Source: Desmodesmus armatus (taxonomy: Eukaryota; Chlorophyta; Chlorophyceae; Sphaeropleales; Scenedesmaceae). Taken from it: DNA of 64,000 bases. The position numbers and the translations under genes were made by a program. The DNA is taken from contig VIIQ02000574.1 of the NCBI GenBank assembly GCA_007449985.2, positions 372,001-436,000 of the forward strand, written 5' to 3'. The notes under the pieces were generated by a model. The model saw only the letters and a program-made list of their open reading frames with translations. It did not search any database and was not told the DNA's origin. The number at the start of each line of letters is the position of its first letter. The stretch's first letter is position 1. Of the stretch, positions 36,301 through 46,179 are shown in pieces.

Positions 36301-37680
36301 CAAGGGTGTGTGTTTGTTTGAAAGTCTGTGTGTGGCATCTGTCATTAGGCGACAGTCGGTGGTTAAAGCGCTAGATTTGGGGGCTTTTCAAGCTGCAACT
36401 GTTGCAAGGCAGGCAGGCTTGGTCTTCAAGCTGTGAACTTTAGGTGGATGTTGGTTGGTCGACTGACTGACTGACTGGCTCACTGACTGGCTGCTTGGTG
36501 TGTGTGCAGGTGCCAAGCGGCCACGCAGCAGCAGTGCTGGTGGTGGTGGTAGTGACATGGAGCTGCAGGCCAAGCGGCTACGGCCAGAGAGCACCTCAGC
36601 AGCACGGCAAGGCTGGTGAGCTGATCATGCACCACTGTCAATCATCTCATATGCAGACCTTGCTATCGATCTGCTTCATGTACCCTGCTGGGTTTTGCTG
36701 TTGCAGCTGAGTGCGGCCAGCTGCCACATGGCTGGCCGCTTTTTTGTTTGCAGTGTCGCTCTTTGATTGTCAAGGGGTTTTCGAGAGTTCCCTTCAATAC
36801 CCTAGCAGGTCATGAGCCACATCTTGCAGGGCCCAAGGCCTGCAAGTACATGTACACTACTAGTACACATCGCGGCCAAATGGACCTTGGGAGGGCAGCA
36901 GCACCAACAGGATCAAGCTGTCCACGTGTTGTGAGGCTAAGGCGCTTGCTGCCTGTGTTCTGGCAATGGGCTAATTGTCCTTGACTGGCCTTGTTTGCTT
37001 GCCCGCGTTTTGTTGTGTGGTGCAGGAGCCAGCAGCTGCAGCAGCAGCAGCAGCGGCCGCCGCGCCATGCTGGCAGCAGCAGCCCCTGCGATGGAGATGA
37101 CAGCAGGGGTGACAGCAGGCAGGGCAGCTTGGGTCCCACACACAGGGCCTCACAGGAGCCGCCACCACCGCCACCACCACCACCACCAGCAGCCGCCACA
37201 GCAGCAGCAGCTGGTGCTGGTGCTGGTGCTGGTGCTGGTGGGGTTCGCAGCAGCAGCGATGTGCACAAGCAGCAGCAGCAGCCACAGGTCAATGGCATTG
37301 ACCAAGGGGTGCTGGCGTCCCAGCAGGTGGTGGCAGCAGCTGTTGCTGCTGCTGCGCGGAAGGGTGAGGGTGCTGCTGCTGCCGCTGCTGGTGGTGGCCG
37401 GGCATCTGAGATTGCTGATCTGCTTGTGACGTATGACCGGGAAGCTCCTGATGAGAGGAAGGCAGCGACACAGCAAGCGGTGGCCGGGCTGTGCTCGTTG
37501 GGACCGTTGGATGCTGTCTGTGCGATCAGCATGACGCTGGATAGGCTTGTGAAGCAGTCTGATGTGTCGTGTATGCCTCATGTGTCGCAGCTGCTGCTGG
37601 ATCTTGCTGCGTTTGCTGCCAGTGGGGCCTCGGAGGCAGGCAAGGCAGCAGCACAGGCAGCAGGCAGGCAGGGCAACTGA
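32310..37680 (+). CDS. Protein kinase of CK1 superfamily, tau-tubulin-kinase (TTBK/Asator)-like
   Basis: Nine exons join in phase: 32310-32444, 32698-32754, 33213-33302, 34118-34304, 34713-34907, 35443-35562, 35871-36185, 36510-36615, 37026-37680, about 610 residues. Kinase landmarks: Gly loop RRLGEGQFAEVWEV, ATP-binding Lys in FALKLEKF, FIHRDIKPANFVI (catalytic loop), LIDFGLARKYV (Mg-binding DFG), [26 protein letters not shown], which is the TTBK form of the activation segment. After the kinase domain come a Gln/Pro/Ala-rich tail with polyG and polyQ, a basic KRPRS patch and a C-terminal helical segment (DLLVTYDREAPDERK...). TTBK-type kinases act on microtubule-associated and ciliary proteins in animals; the algal substrate is unknown. 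Exon 7 could instead read on to the in-frame stop at 36259. Confidence 0.85.
32990..33185 (+). repeat. Tandem duplication in kinase intron 2
   Basis: Two adjacent units of about 100 bp share GCAGAGCGGCC.T.AGGCCCTCCCCAGA.ATG.TGGACAGCTA, one starting near 32993 and the other near 33098. Both are intronic. Confidence 0.7.
33358..33396 (+). repeat. 39-base poly-G run in kinase intron 3
   Basis: An unbroken G run, able to form G-quadruplexes, flanked on both sides by copies of the exon-3/donor sequence (about 33281-33325 and 33401-33445, both containing GGAGGTCAGTGCAGCCAGCAAG). The true length is probably uncertain in any assembly. Confidence 0.85.
35814..35852 (+). repeat. (TGTGC)n pentanucleotide repeat before a splice acceptor
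   Basis: About seven tandem TGTGC units end 18 bases before the acceptor of kinase exon 7 (ATATGCAG|AT at 35870/35871), where the branch point and pyrimidine tract would be expected. Confidence 0.8.
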
Positions 37681-38490
37681 TCCAACGGTACTGTTGGTGG
37701 TGGTCCTTTGTGGGCGGGGTGGGGATGCTGAGGGAAGGGGAGGGGGTATGGATAGGATCTGTACTTGTTTGATGCTTACTGTTGTTACTGTGCAGCAATT
37801 GTACTGTGTGTTTTGCTTTGCGTGAGGGTGTGTGTTTGAGTTGGGCTGCTGTGTCAGTTTGACTCTGTTGAGGGCGCGTCAGGTGTGTTGACCGCTGCAA
37901 GGACCCTGACAACTTGTTGGGGCTTGCGCGCACATGTACATGTGCATGCATGCACACATCTTGGCAGACCCCACTGGCTGGCTGTCTGTGTGACTCTCTG
38001 TCGTTCCAAGTCTGTTATGAGCCAACCTGATGTTTCTGGTGACCTTGGTGTTGGCTCAGCTACCAGTTCAACAGACTTGCCCTTGGCACTGCCATTGGCT
38101 GCGCATGCAGAAGATGCGTTGTCTGTCAGGGTTGTTTGATGTGCATGTGTGGGGGCAACCCGTCTGTTGTGCAAGACGAGTGCTTGCTGCTGACAGTGCC
38201 TGCAACCTTGCCACCAGCCTGTTACAGTTTCAGCTGGTTTGAGTCAAAGTCTGTCCGCAGTGTTGGCACAGCATATACAACTGCCTGCACCTCTGCTGGT
38301 GTTGAGGTTGGTTGCAGGTAGCACTGCACAACTCAGCAGCACGCACAACTTGGACAAGCAATTGACAACCTCAAATTCAGACACTGGTGCAACAGGCGGT
38401 ACAGCACAGCTCCCTCCTCAAGTACTGCAACACTACCTCGTGTCACTGATTGAGTCATCATCCCCAGGTTGACTCTAAACACCACAACGC
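37681..38490. other. Intergenic after kinase gene
   Basis: Presumed 3' region of the kinase gene. No supported gene. Open stretches on both strands overlap and resemble nothing recognised. Confidence 0.45.
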
Positions 38491-39096
38491 TACTGAGGGC
38501 TCACCAGCCTCTGCAGTGCTGCACTGCTGCTTCCACCTTTGGCCTATCCTTGCGTCTCAACGTGTGGCCTATTTTTGCGACTCCCCCAACAGCCTCATCA
38601 GCACATAGCCAGCCTCAAAGCGACACACAGCCGGGTCAGAAGCCCCTCAGGCGTCTCATCACTGTTGCCACTTGTGTGACCAGGCCGTCAGGGGCTACTT
38701 CCTGGTGCAACAGGCGGTGCAGGATCCCTCCCTCCCCAGCCACAACACCCCTAAGTGACCAGCCGAGTCCTGCTAGTCACCATTTTGACTTCAAATGCAG
38801 GATGGGGACTATGGAGGGCGCACCAATCTCTGCAGTGCCGCCTCAAACTGCTGCCCCTCCCTGTGCCTGCCCCACCCCCTGGCTAGCCACATCAGCATAT
38901 AGACAGCTTCAAAGTGACACACCAGTCAGAAGCCCCTCAGGCGTCCTACAACTGCTGCCACTTGTGTGACCAGGCCGTCAGGGGCTACTTCCTGGTGCAA
39001 CAGGTGGTGCAGGATCCCTCCCTCCCCAGCCACAACACTCCTTAGTGACCAGCCGAATCCTGCAGGTCACCATCTTGACAAAATGCAGGATGGGGA
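38491..39096 (-). repeat. Two extra copies of the PHD gene's terminal coding segment
   Basis: Starting near 38495, 38814 and 39102, three units repeat the same roughly 290-320-bp sequence. The third is the true 3' end of the PHD-finger gene. On the minus strand each unit ends in a similar C-terminus: RLVSPP-stop (gene), RLVRPP-stop near 38810 and RLVSPQ-stop near 38490. The middle unit also keeps a recognisable relative of DYTLMWLWGRRRNGQQFEAAL. The extra copies are decayed tandem duplicates or alternative last exons. Confidence 0.7.
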
Positions 39097-39409
39097 CTAT
39101 GGAGGGCTGACCAGCCTGTGAAGTGCTGCCTCAAACTGCTGCCCGTTCCTGCGCCTGCCCCACAGCCACATCAGCGTATAGTCAGCCTCAAAGCGACTCA
39201 CGGCTAAGTCAGCAGCCCCCAGGCCCCTCAAGGCCCCCAGCACTGCAGCCACTTGTGTGACCAGGCTGTCAGGGGCTGCTGCCTGGTCCAGCAGGCGGTA
39301 CAGTGCTGACTCAGCCTGGAAGTGGTTGGACCAGGACGGCAGCCACTCGCCACCACCCAGCAAGGCCAGCTGCAGGCGAGGGACCTGCTGCTGCTGCTGC
39401 TGCAGGGGT

Positions 39410-39451
<42 letters not shown>

Positions 39452-42400
39452 GGCAGAGGTTGCTGTTGTTGCTCCCTGGGCTGGGGCTGTAGTTGCTGCA
39501 GGTGCTGTTGCTGTTGGAGCTGGGGCTGTGGGGGGACGGGTGTGGAGGGCTGCTGGTGCTGCTGGTGCTGCTGATGCTGTGGCTGCTGCTGTGGCTGCTG
39601 CTGCCCCTGCTGCTGCTGCTGCTGCTGGTCCTGCTGGCCCTGCTGCTGGAGTGCAAGGGCCTGCTGCAAGTGCTGCTGCTGCTGGTACAACGCAGGGGCA
39701 TACAGAGGAGCCTGGTGCTGCTTGATCTGCTGCTGCGGCGGCGGCGGCTGGGGCTGCTGCGGCGGCGGCTGGAGTTTCTGCTGGGGCTGGGACTCCTGCT
39801 GAGAAGACAGCTGCTGCTGCTGCTGCTGTTGTCTCTGCAGGGCTGACCTCCTGGTGACTCGTCCCTGGCCTGCCGCAGCTGCAGGTCTATTGCTGCCTGT
39901 CCTGGCCCTCTTGGCAGCAGGTGGACTGCACTGGCCAGCACCTCCGCTAGGGGACCCTTTACCCTCACCGCTAGCACCAAAACCTTCACCTGCAGCTTCA
40001 CCATTGTGTGCTGCAGCAGCTGCCCCCCTACCACCACCACCACCACCTGCTGTAGCAGCAGCAGCAGCGGCAGCCCCTGCAAATGCTGCCAGCAGCGCCC
40101 TCCCTGCTGCTGGGCTGCTGCTGCTGCCACCAGGGTGTTGCAGTGACTCCTGCTCTGGTGTAGGGGGACCAGCAGCAGCAGCTGCCACTGGGCCTGCTGG
40201 CAGTGCAGGTTTCACACGGGCATCACCACCAGAGGTCAAGGAGTCCTCATTCACTGCCGCTGCCGCTGCTGCTGCTGCTGGTGGTGGTGACTCTAGGGAG
40301 GGTGCTTCAGCTGGGTCACCGCCTGCAGGTCTCTTCTTAGGCAGCTGCCGCGGCTTGCTAGATGCTGCTGCCTGTGCTGCTGCTGCCTTTGCTGCTGCTG
40401 CTGCCACAACCCGAGCTGCTGCCTTTGCTGCTGGTGAGTCCTGGGAGGGTCCCCTGGGTGTGGCACCACCTGCCGACCTGTTTCTTGGCTGCTGCCGTGG
40501 CCTCTTGGGCGCTGCTGCTGCTGCTGCTGCTGTGCCCCCGCCCCTGCTTTGCCCTGTCCCCTGCTCTACCTTCACAGCAGTCTGGGGCTGTAGCTCGCGC
40601 TGTAGCTCCTGCTGAAGCTCCTGGAAGAGTCCCTCCATAGTGAAGGAGCGCTGCTGGGGTTTGTGTGTGCTGCACCAGCTGCAGCCTGCAGCCCCACATG
40701 TGTTGCCCTGCCTGCAGCTGATGCACTGCCAGTCATCAGCATCACCAACCTACAGCAACACAGCAGCACAGGACACATGAGGTGAGGGAGGGGGAGAGGA
40801 GGGGCATGCCATGTCGTGCTGGGGTGTGGGGCACGTCATGCTATGCCATGGCTTGCTGATGTGCTCCCACACCGGCAAGCAACTCCCCCTGCAGGCCGGA
40901 TGAGCAAAAGAGAGAATAGAACGGCTTGCAAATTAGTTGTCAGCACACAACCCCAACGCCAAATTCATGCCCGCCCTGCCATGGTTGTTCCCTTCCACCT
41001 GCTCGCCAGTGTTGAGCTGGTAGCAGCCGACGTGAAAAGCAGCGGGGCAGGTGGTGCATGTCACCAGGTTGTTCTTGTTCACCAGCAGCAATCCAGACTC
41101 AGCCTCATTGACATCACCACCGGCTGCCGCTGCTGCTGCCGCCGCCGTTGTCGCTGCTGCTGCCGGCGCAGCTGCTGCTGCCGCCGCTGCCATTGCTTCT
41201 GGTGCCCCGCTTGCGCCTGCTGGTGGTGCTGCTGCTTCTGCAGGGTGTGCACCCACCGCTGCTGGTGCTGCCGCCCCCACCGATGCTGGTGCTGCTGGTG
41301 CTGGCACTAGTGGTGCTTCAGCGCCTGTTGCTGCTCCCGCTGCTGCGGTGTCTGCCATTGCTGCTGCACCGTCAGCCGCTGTTGCTACTCCTAGTGCTGC
41401 TGGCGCTGCAGCTGCTTCTGTTGCTTCTGCTGCTGCTGTTGGTGCGCTGTCATCCTGATCAGCTGCAGCTGCATTTGCCTGGTGCTGAGGCAGGGTGGGT
41501 GCTGTGTCCAGCGGCTCGTCTTTGCGGCAGTAGATGCAGTGTGAAACGTTGAGGTCCACAGCAGAGACCAGCACAGCAAGCTCCTGCAAGCAACACCACA
41601 GCCAGCGTCAGCTCCAGCCCCAGCCCCCAGCCCCAGTCACCAATGGCAGATCAAACCACCTATGGAGCAACACATGAAGCACCCATGGAGGAACACATGA
41701 ATGCACAACGCCTATGATAGGCGTTGCCATGGCAGTGGCTGGTTCACGTGCACATGCCCTGACAACCTGCAGCGCCCGCTTGTCCTACTGTGCAGCCAGA
41801 GGCCATCATGACACGGCGTGAACACGTGCCCCCCCACCACCACCACCACATACACACACACCCTCCAAGTGTCTTACACACAAAGACAAGCCATGTTCAT
41901 GTCCAAACGTTTCCCTTTCACTGGTTGACTCGCCCTCAGTGTGTCACACCTTGAGGCTGATCTGCTCCTCCTTGAGCCACAGCAGCTGGTTGCATTTCTT
42001 GGCATTTGATCCCAGGTGTGTCTCGTAGCTGGTGCGGCTGCCCTTGAAGGGACAACCTGCACACCTGCAGCACAAGGCCGGGGGACTCAGGCAGGTTTAC
42101 TATGTGCACTCCTGCACTGAACACTGCACTTGACACATCTTTTTGTGGTTGATGCATCGTCTGGATGCACTCCCTGTGTGTACACACCGCCGTGCTGACA
42201 GGGCTGGCTTGCCAGTGCTAGAGAAGGTGTGAGTCCCAATGCACAGTTCTGACGGCGCCTGAGTGAAAGGCATGTAGTGGCTTCTGCAGCAACTGCAAAA
42301 TCCGCCAGGGTCAACGCGACTGTTTGTTGCAGGCTGGCAATTCATGCTAGCTTCTTTCTGCTGTGCCTGACCCTCTGGTCATACCAGACTGCAAGGGGTG

Positions 42401-43348
42401 TGGGTGGCATTCCTTGCTTACTTGATGGTGCGGTTGTCTGCAATGGTTCCCTCAGCACATGTTGGATGCTTGGGCTTCATGTGGTTTGGTGAGCTGCTGT
42501 AGACGACAGGCTTACCCAACATGCAGGGGAGAGACAGCATCTGCAGCACAACATACCCAGCAGGGACAGAAGCAGGCAGAACCCGGGGGGGAGGGGGGGT
42601 TGGACGCCTGAAGCGGCCGGGCAAGTTGACCTCAAGTTGCTGTGTGTGCAATCATGACCACCGCCCCCCCCCCCCCCCCCCCCCCGCGAAGGTGTGGTGA
42701 GCAATGATGCATCTTGCACTTCTTCATGCACCGCCCAGCATGTATATGTGAGTAGTTTTGACCTCAAGGAATGTGTTACCCCACCCCACCCCTTCCCTCT
42801 TGCCAACCAACACACCACCGGGGGTTTACCCCCCCCCCCCCCCGGGGGGTTGGGCTCCAGGTCCTGCAGCGCCCAAGGGCTGGGGTTGGGAGGCGTCCTT
42901 CCCACCCTTCACACAGAGTCTGGATGCTTTTATGCTTTCCCTTCCCAAGCCTGACTGTCACAGTATCCGTCAGTCACCTTGTCAGCCGCAAAGGGCTTGG
43001 AGGTGTCCCATCTGTCTGTCTCATACACGCCCCTATCTGCAGATGCATCCAAGCCCGCCTGAATCTGCAAAGACACGCAAACAGGAGTGTTTATGATCTG
43101 ATGAAGGGTAACACCAGGTTCCAACAGGTTTGGTATGCAATTAACCAAGATGCAGTGTGCAAGAACCAGGGGGTTGGGTCACCCAACTTGGGTGTGCACA
43201 CCTGCAGAGCCAGCAGGGCTCGCTTCCTCGACACGCATAGGTCAAAGTCTTCAGGGCTCTGAGTGGCATGCTGGTGGGGCATAACTATCTTGTTGCCGAG
43301 CTTGGTGCACTTCCTGCTTTTGGGGTTGCCCCCTTGAGCAGGAGGCAT
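39097..43348 (-). CDS. PHD-finger protein with Ala- and Gln-rich regions
   Basis: Six exons join in phase: 43348-43202, 43064-42978, 42540-42422, 42064-41950, 41583-40999, 40749-39097, about 900 residues. Exons 3-4 contain a Cys/His cluster (CAGCPFKGSRTSYETHLGSN..KCNQ), a likely zinc site. Exons 5-6 encode a PHD finger: CIYCRKDEP, then after a long Ala-rich insertion CTTC, FHVGC, and across the intron DDWQCISC, that is C4HC3. PHD fingers typically read histone H3 tails, so a nuclear chromatin role is likely (inference). A second Cys group (CGAAGCSWC) follows. The last exon is dominated by Ala/Pro/Ser and then long polyQ, ending in a conserved-looking domain (LYRLLDQAAAPDSLVTQVAA...ADYTLMW), which is the part triplicated downstream. 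Start ATG 43348 gives MPPAQGGNPKSRK. Confidence 0.75.
39380..39850 (-). repeat. CTG/CAG-rich tract encoding polyQ
   Basis: Dense CTG triplets on the plus strand (CAG on the coding strand), including a pure stretch near 39417-39450, encode Gln runs in the last exon of the PHD gene. Confidence 0.85.
42664..42685 (+). repeat. 22-base poly-C run in PHD gene intron 2
   Basis: Uninterrupted C run; a second C run followed by GGGGGG lies at about 42829-42848. Both are in the intron between exons 2 and 3 of the PHD gene. Confidence 0.85.
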
Positions 43349-43903
43349 GCTGGTCCGTGGGGATCTGTGGGTTTGGCAAGCTACTGATCAGCTGACAGAA
43401 AGACAGGCTGAGACGTCAAAATAAGTGAAATACTGACGAAGGCGCCGGGAGTACTGCGAGAATACTTTCAAGAGGAATAGATCACCGACTCAAGAACTGT
43501 CAGAAAAGCCACGAAGGGAATGAAAACGCCACCGTAGAGGTCGCGTCCAGCACCAATGATTGATTGAGTAACAGGCCGCAGTACTGCAGTGAAATCTGCA
43601 ATTCTTGCAAAACCCCGCAAACATTGGACGTCTGCATTGACAATAGCTCGTTTGTCTCAGGTGCCTGGTCCCACCCTTGAGGCAACCTGCAGCAAGTAGC
43701 ACACTGCGCCTGCTGATGGTTGCGCTACAGTCCTACAACCACCATTAAGGCCCTAATTAGTCAGCAACCGGCGAGGACGAGGAAAGGAGATGCATTTGGT
43801 CCTTTAGCAGTGCCAAGTCTCACCAATCGTCGTTGTCCTATCGCACCTTTGTTTTGTACGGGCTTAGAGACGCCATTGCGTGAGGCACACTCAACACACA
43901 CAG
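43349..43903. promoter_or_regulatory. Bidirectional intergenic region, PHD and J-domain genes
   Basis: 555 bp between divergent start codons (43348 minus, 43904 plus). A GACGTCA half-palindrome occurs near 43412. No TATA box was assigned. Confidence 0.4.
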
Positions 43904-45450
43904 ATGAAAGTACAGCACAGAGTGTGGAAGCGAGAAGATGCTGCTGGTACACCCCAGGTGCAGCTAGCGGTACCCTCAGCCGACGTCAGTGCAGCAAGGG
44001 CTGCTGCAGCCAAGACAGAGCATGGTCAGAGTGAGCAGCAGCAGCAGCTGAACCAAAACCACAAAAGGCAGCGGGAGCATGAAGCAGGCACTGGCCCGCA
44101 CACAGCAGGACTTGCAGTGGGCGAGGGCCCTGCTGATGAACGTCATGCAAAGCGTGTGCAGCACACTGCAGATGCGCCAGGAGGTAGGTGGGGGTTTGAG
44201 GTTGCTGTCCTGTTGGAGATACTGTTGGGTTGCACCGCATGAAGGATGACGGTTGAGATGGCAACAGGCCCCTTACATCTTGGTTGAAGTTTATGATAGA
44301 GCTGCAGGGGAAGCAGACCAGCTACAACTTTACCCACACTGCGTGCGGCGACACTACCAGCTAACTCAGCCCCCCAGAGTGGCATGGGTCATATGTCAAC
44401 GTATCTGCACTGCCTTCATGCATACTTCTTTCAGGCCCTGCGACAGATGCAGCAGCAAACGGTGGTGCCACTGCAAAGGCTACAGCGCCACCCCAGCAGC
44501 AGCCCCCAGAGGCGGGTACAGCAGCAGCAACTGCAGCAGCTGCGGCAGGTGGGCGGCATGGAGGCAATGCCTACAGCCACCCGCGCGGCAGGGGCAGCAG
44601 GGGAGCTCACAGTAGTTTTGGTGGTCGGCATGGCGGCAGGGGCTTTGGCAGACATGGGCCACCAGCAGCAGCAACAGCAGATGCCGAAGGGGTGCCGAAT
44701 CCTGACAGCAGCGGCGCCAAGGCAGCAGCACCAGCAGCAGGTGCTGGTGGTAGTGCCAATGGGGACGCTCATGCAGGGCCAGGCAGGGGTGAGCAGCAGC
44801 ATGGCAGCTCCGTAGGCCGTGGCAGAGGGCGAGGGCGGCTCAACCCAGGGGCTGCACCCTTTGCGCCCGGCAGGGGGCGTGGCAGGGGCAGGTTCAACCC
44901 AGCAGCTGCTGCCGCTGCTGCCGCCCAAACTGAGGAAGCCAAACAAGCAGCTGCAGCAGCTGCTGAGGAAGCACTAAAGAAGAAAGAGGCAGAAATGCAA
45001 GCCCTGAAGGCTAAGATCTTACAGCAGCAGGCGAAGCAGGAGGCCCTCAAAGCCGCACAGCAGGTGCAGGAGCAGCAGCAGAAGCAGCAGCAGGAGATGG
45101 AGCAGCGCAAGTCGCGGCTCAACAGCGCCTTCGGCTCAGCGTTCGCCAACGCAGCCAAGGCGGCCGCAGCTGCCAAGCAGCAGGCGGCGGCAGCCGCCAC
45201 AGCAGCCGCCGCAGCCGCCGCAGCATCTGGTGTTGATGTCGATGCAGAGGAGGTGAAGAGGGTGCTGGGCTGCAAGAGTCACTATGAAGTGCTGCAGTTG
45301 AAGCCGGGGTGTGGATCAGCAGCACTCAAGAAGCGGTACAGGGAGATGGCGGTGCGGCTGCATCCTGACAAGTGCAAGGCAGACCAAGCCTCGGACGCGT
45401 TCCAGAGGGCTCATACGGCATACCAGGAGCTGCTCAAGGTGGTGCTGTAG
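43904..45450 (+). CDS. RGG-rich protein with C-terminal J domain
   Basis: Two exons join in phase 1: 43904-44183 and 44435-45450, about 432 residues. The middle is low-complexity with RGG/RGRGRG repeats (HPRGRGSRG, GRHGGRGFGRHG, GRGRGRGR), typical of RNA-binding or condensate-forming proteins. A coiled coil of Glu/Lys/Gln/Ala follows. The last 70 residues are a J domain: YEVLQLKPGC..AALKKRYREMAVRLHPDKC with the HPD tripeptide that stimulates Hsp70 ATPase. The J domain at the C-terminus, without G/F or zinc regions, makes this a class C (DNAJC) co-chaperone. Start ATG 43904 is preferred because its frame meets the phase-1 acceptor. A TGTAA poly(A) signal lies at 45480-45484, 30 bases after the stop. 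Confidence 0.8.
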
Positions 45451-45479
45451 TAGTGCTGGATAGTTGCTCCAGCTGGTGC

Positions 45480-45484
45480 TGTAA
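45480..45484 (+). terminator. TGTAA polyadenylation signal
   Basis: TGTAA, the usual chlorophyte poly(A) signal, about 30 nt after the stop of the J-domain gene. Cleavage would be expected some 10-20 nt further on. Confidence 0.55.
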
Positions 45485-46179
45485 AGGTGCAAGACGTGTT
45501 GCCTTGCGCTTGTCGTTTTTAGGCACGGTACCGAGACGAGTGGAGTGTGAGTGCTTCAGCTACTAGCTCGAGTTAGGAGGCGTTGGTGCGTGCATCCATC
45601 ACTGCCTGTTCTGCAGTGCCAGTCTGGAAGTAAGCTGTCAGCCAGTAGCCTCCTGTCCAGAAACCATGCAACACATGTATACTCTTTGCCAAACACACCG
45701 ATAGCTGGCACTGCTTGTTTGCAGAGAGGCTGGCTGTGTGTCAAACACAGTTGTGTCGTGGCTTCAGTACTGTGGTCTTCTTTGTGTGGCTAGCATGTGT
45801 TGACACAGGGAGTGCATCCAGTGTGCTGGGTTGTGCACTGCTCCTGCAGGCTAAGCATAGAGGCGGGTGGCTTGCGAGTGTGGTTCTAAGTGTTTTCGGC
45901 ATCATGGCAGCATGCAGGCATAGCAACAGCATGCAGGTGAATAATGTGCCGCATTGTATGGTTTCAGGAGATTTCTTGCTCATGCCTTTTATATGAGCGC
46001 ATTAGCTGAACAGCTGTGCTTGTTGCAGTACTTGGGTTGTCGTTGCCCGCTCTCATCAGCCTGGCCTGTTGTAGTACAGTTGCATCTGGCTGTGCAGCAA
46101 TGCACGATGGATGTCACATGTAGCTTCTTGTATCAAAAAAGTGTCAACAGTGACATGCGGGGCTCATATAGTCACTTTA
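45485..46179. other. Intergenic, no supported gene
   Basis: Between the J-domain gene and the left edge of the 1.9-kb duplicated block. No coding signal was recognised. Confidence 0.45.

Noticed and set aside
39303..39725. Long plus-strand frames rich in Ala, Cys or Leu opposite the PHD gene
   Set aside because: They are the complement of the CAG-repeat polyQ region on the minus strand. Repeats keep all frames open without coding.
41051..41552. Plus-strand Leu- and Ala-rich frames at 41.0-41.5 kb
   Set aside because: Complement of the Ala-rich insertion in the PHD-finger exon. No start context or splice logic.
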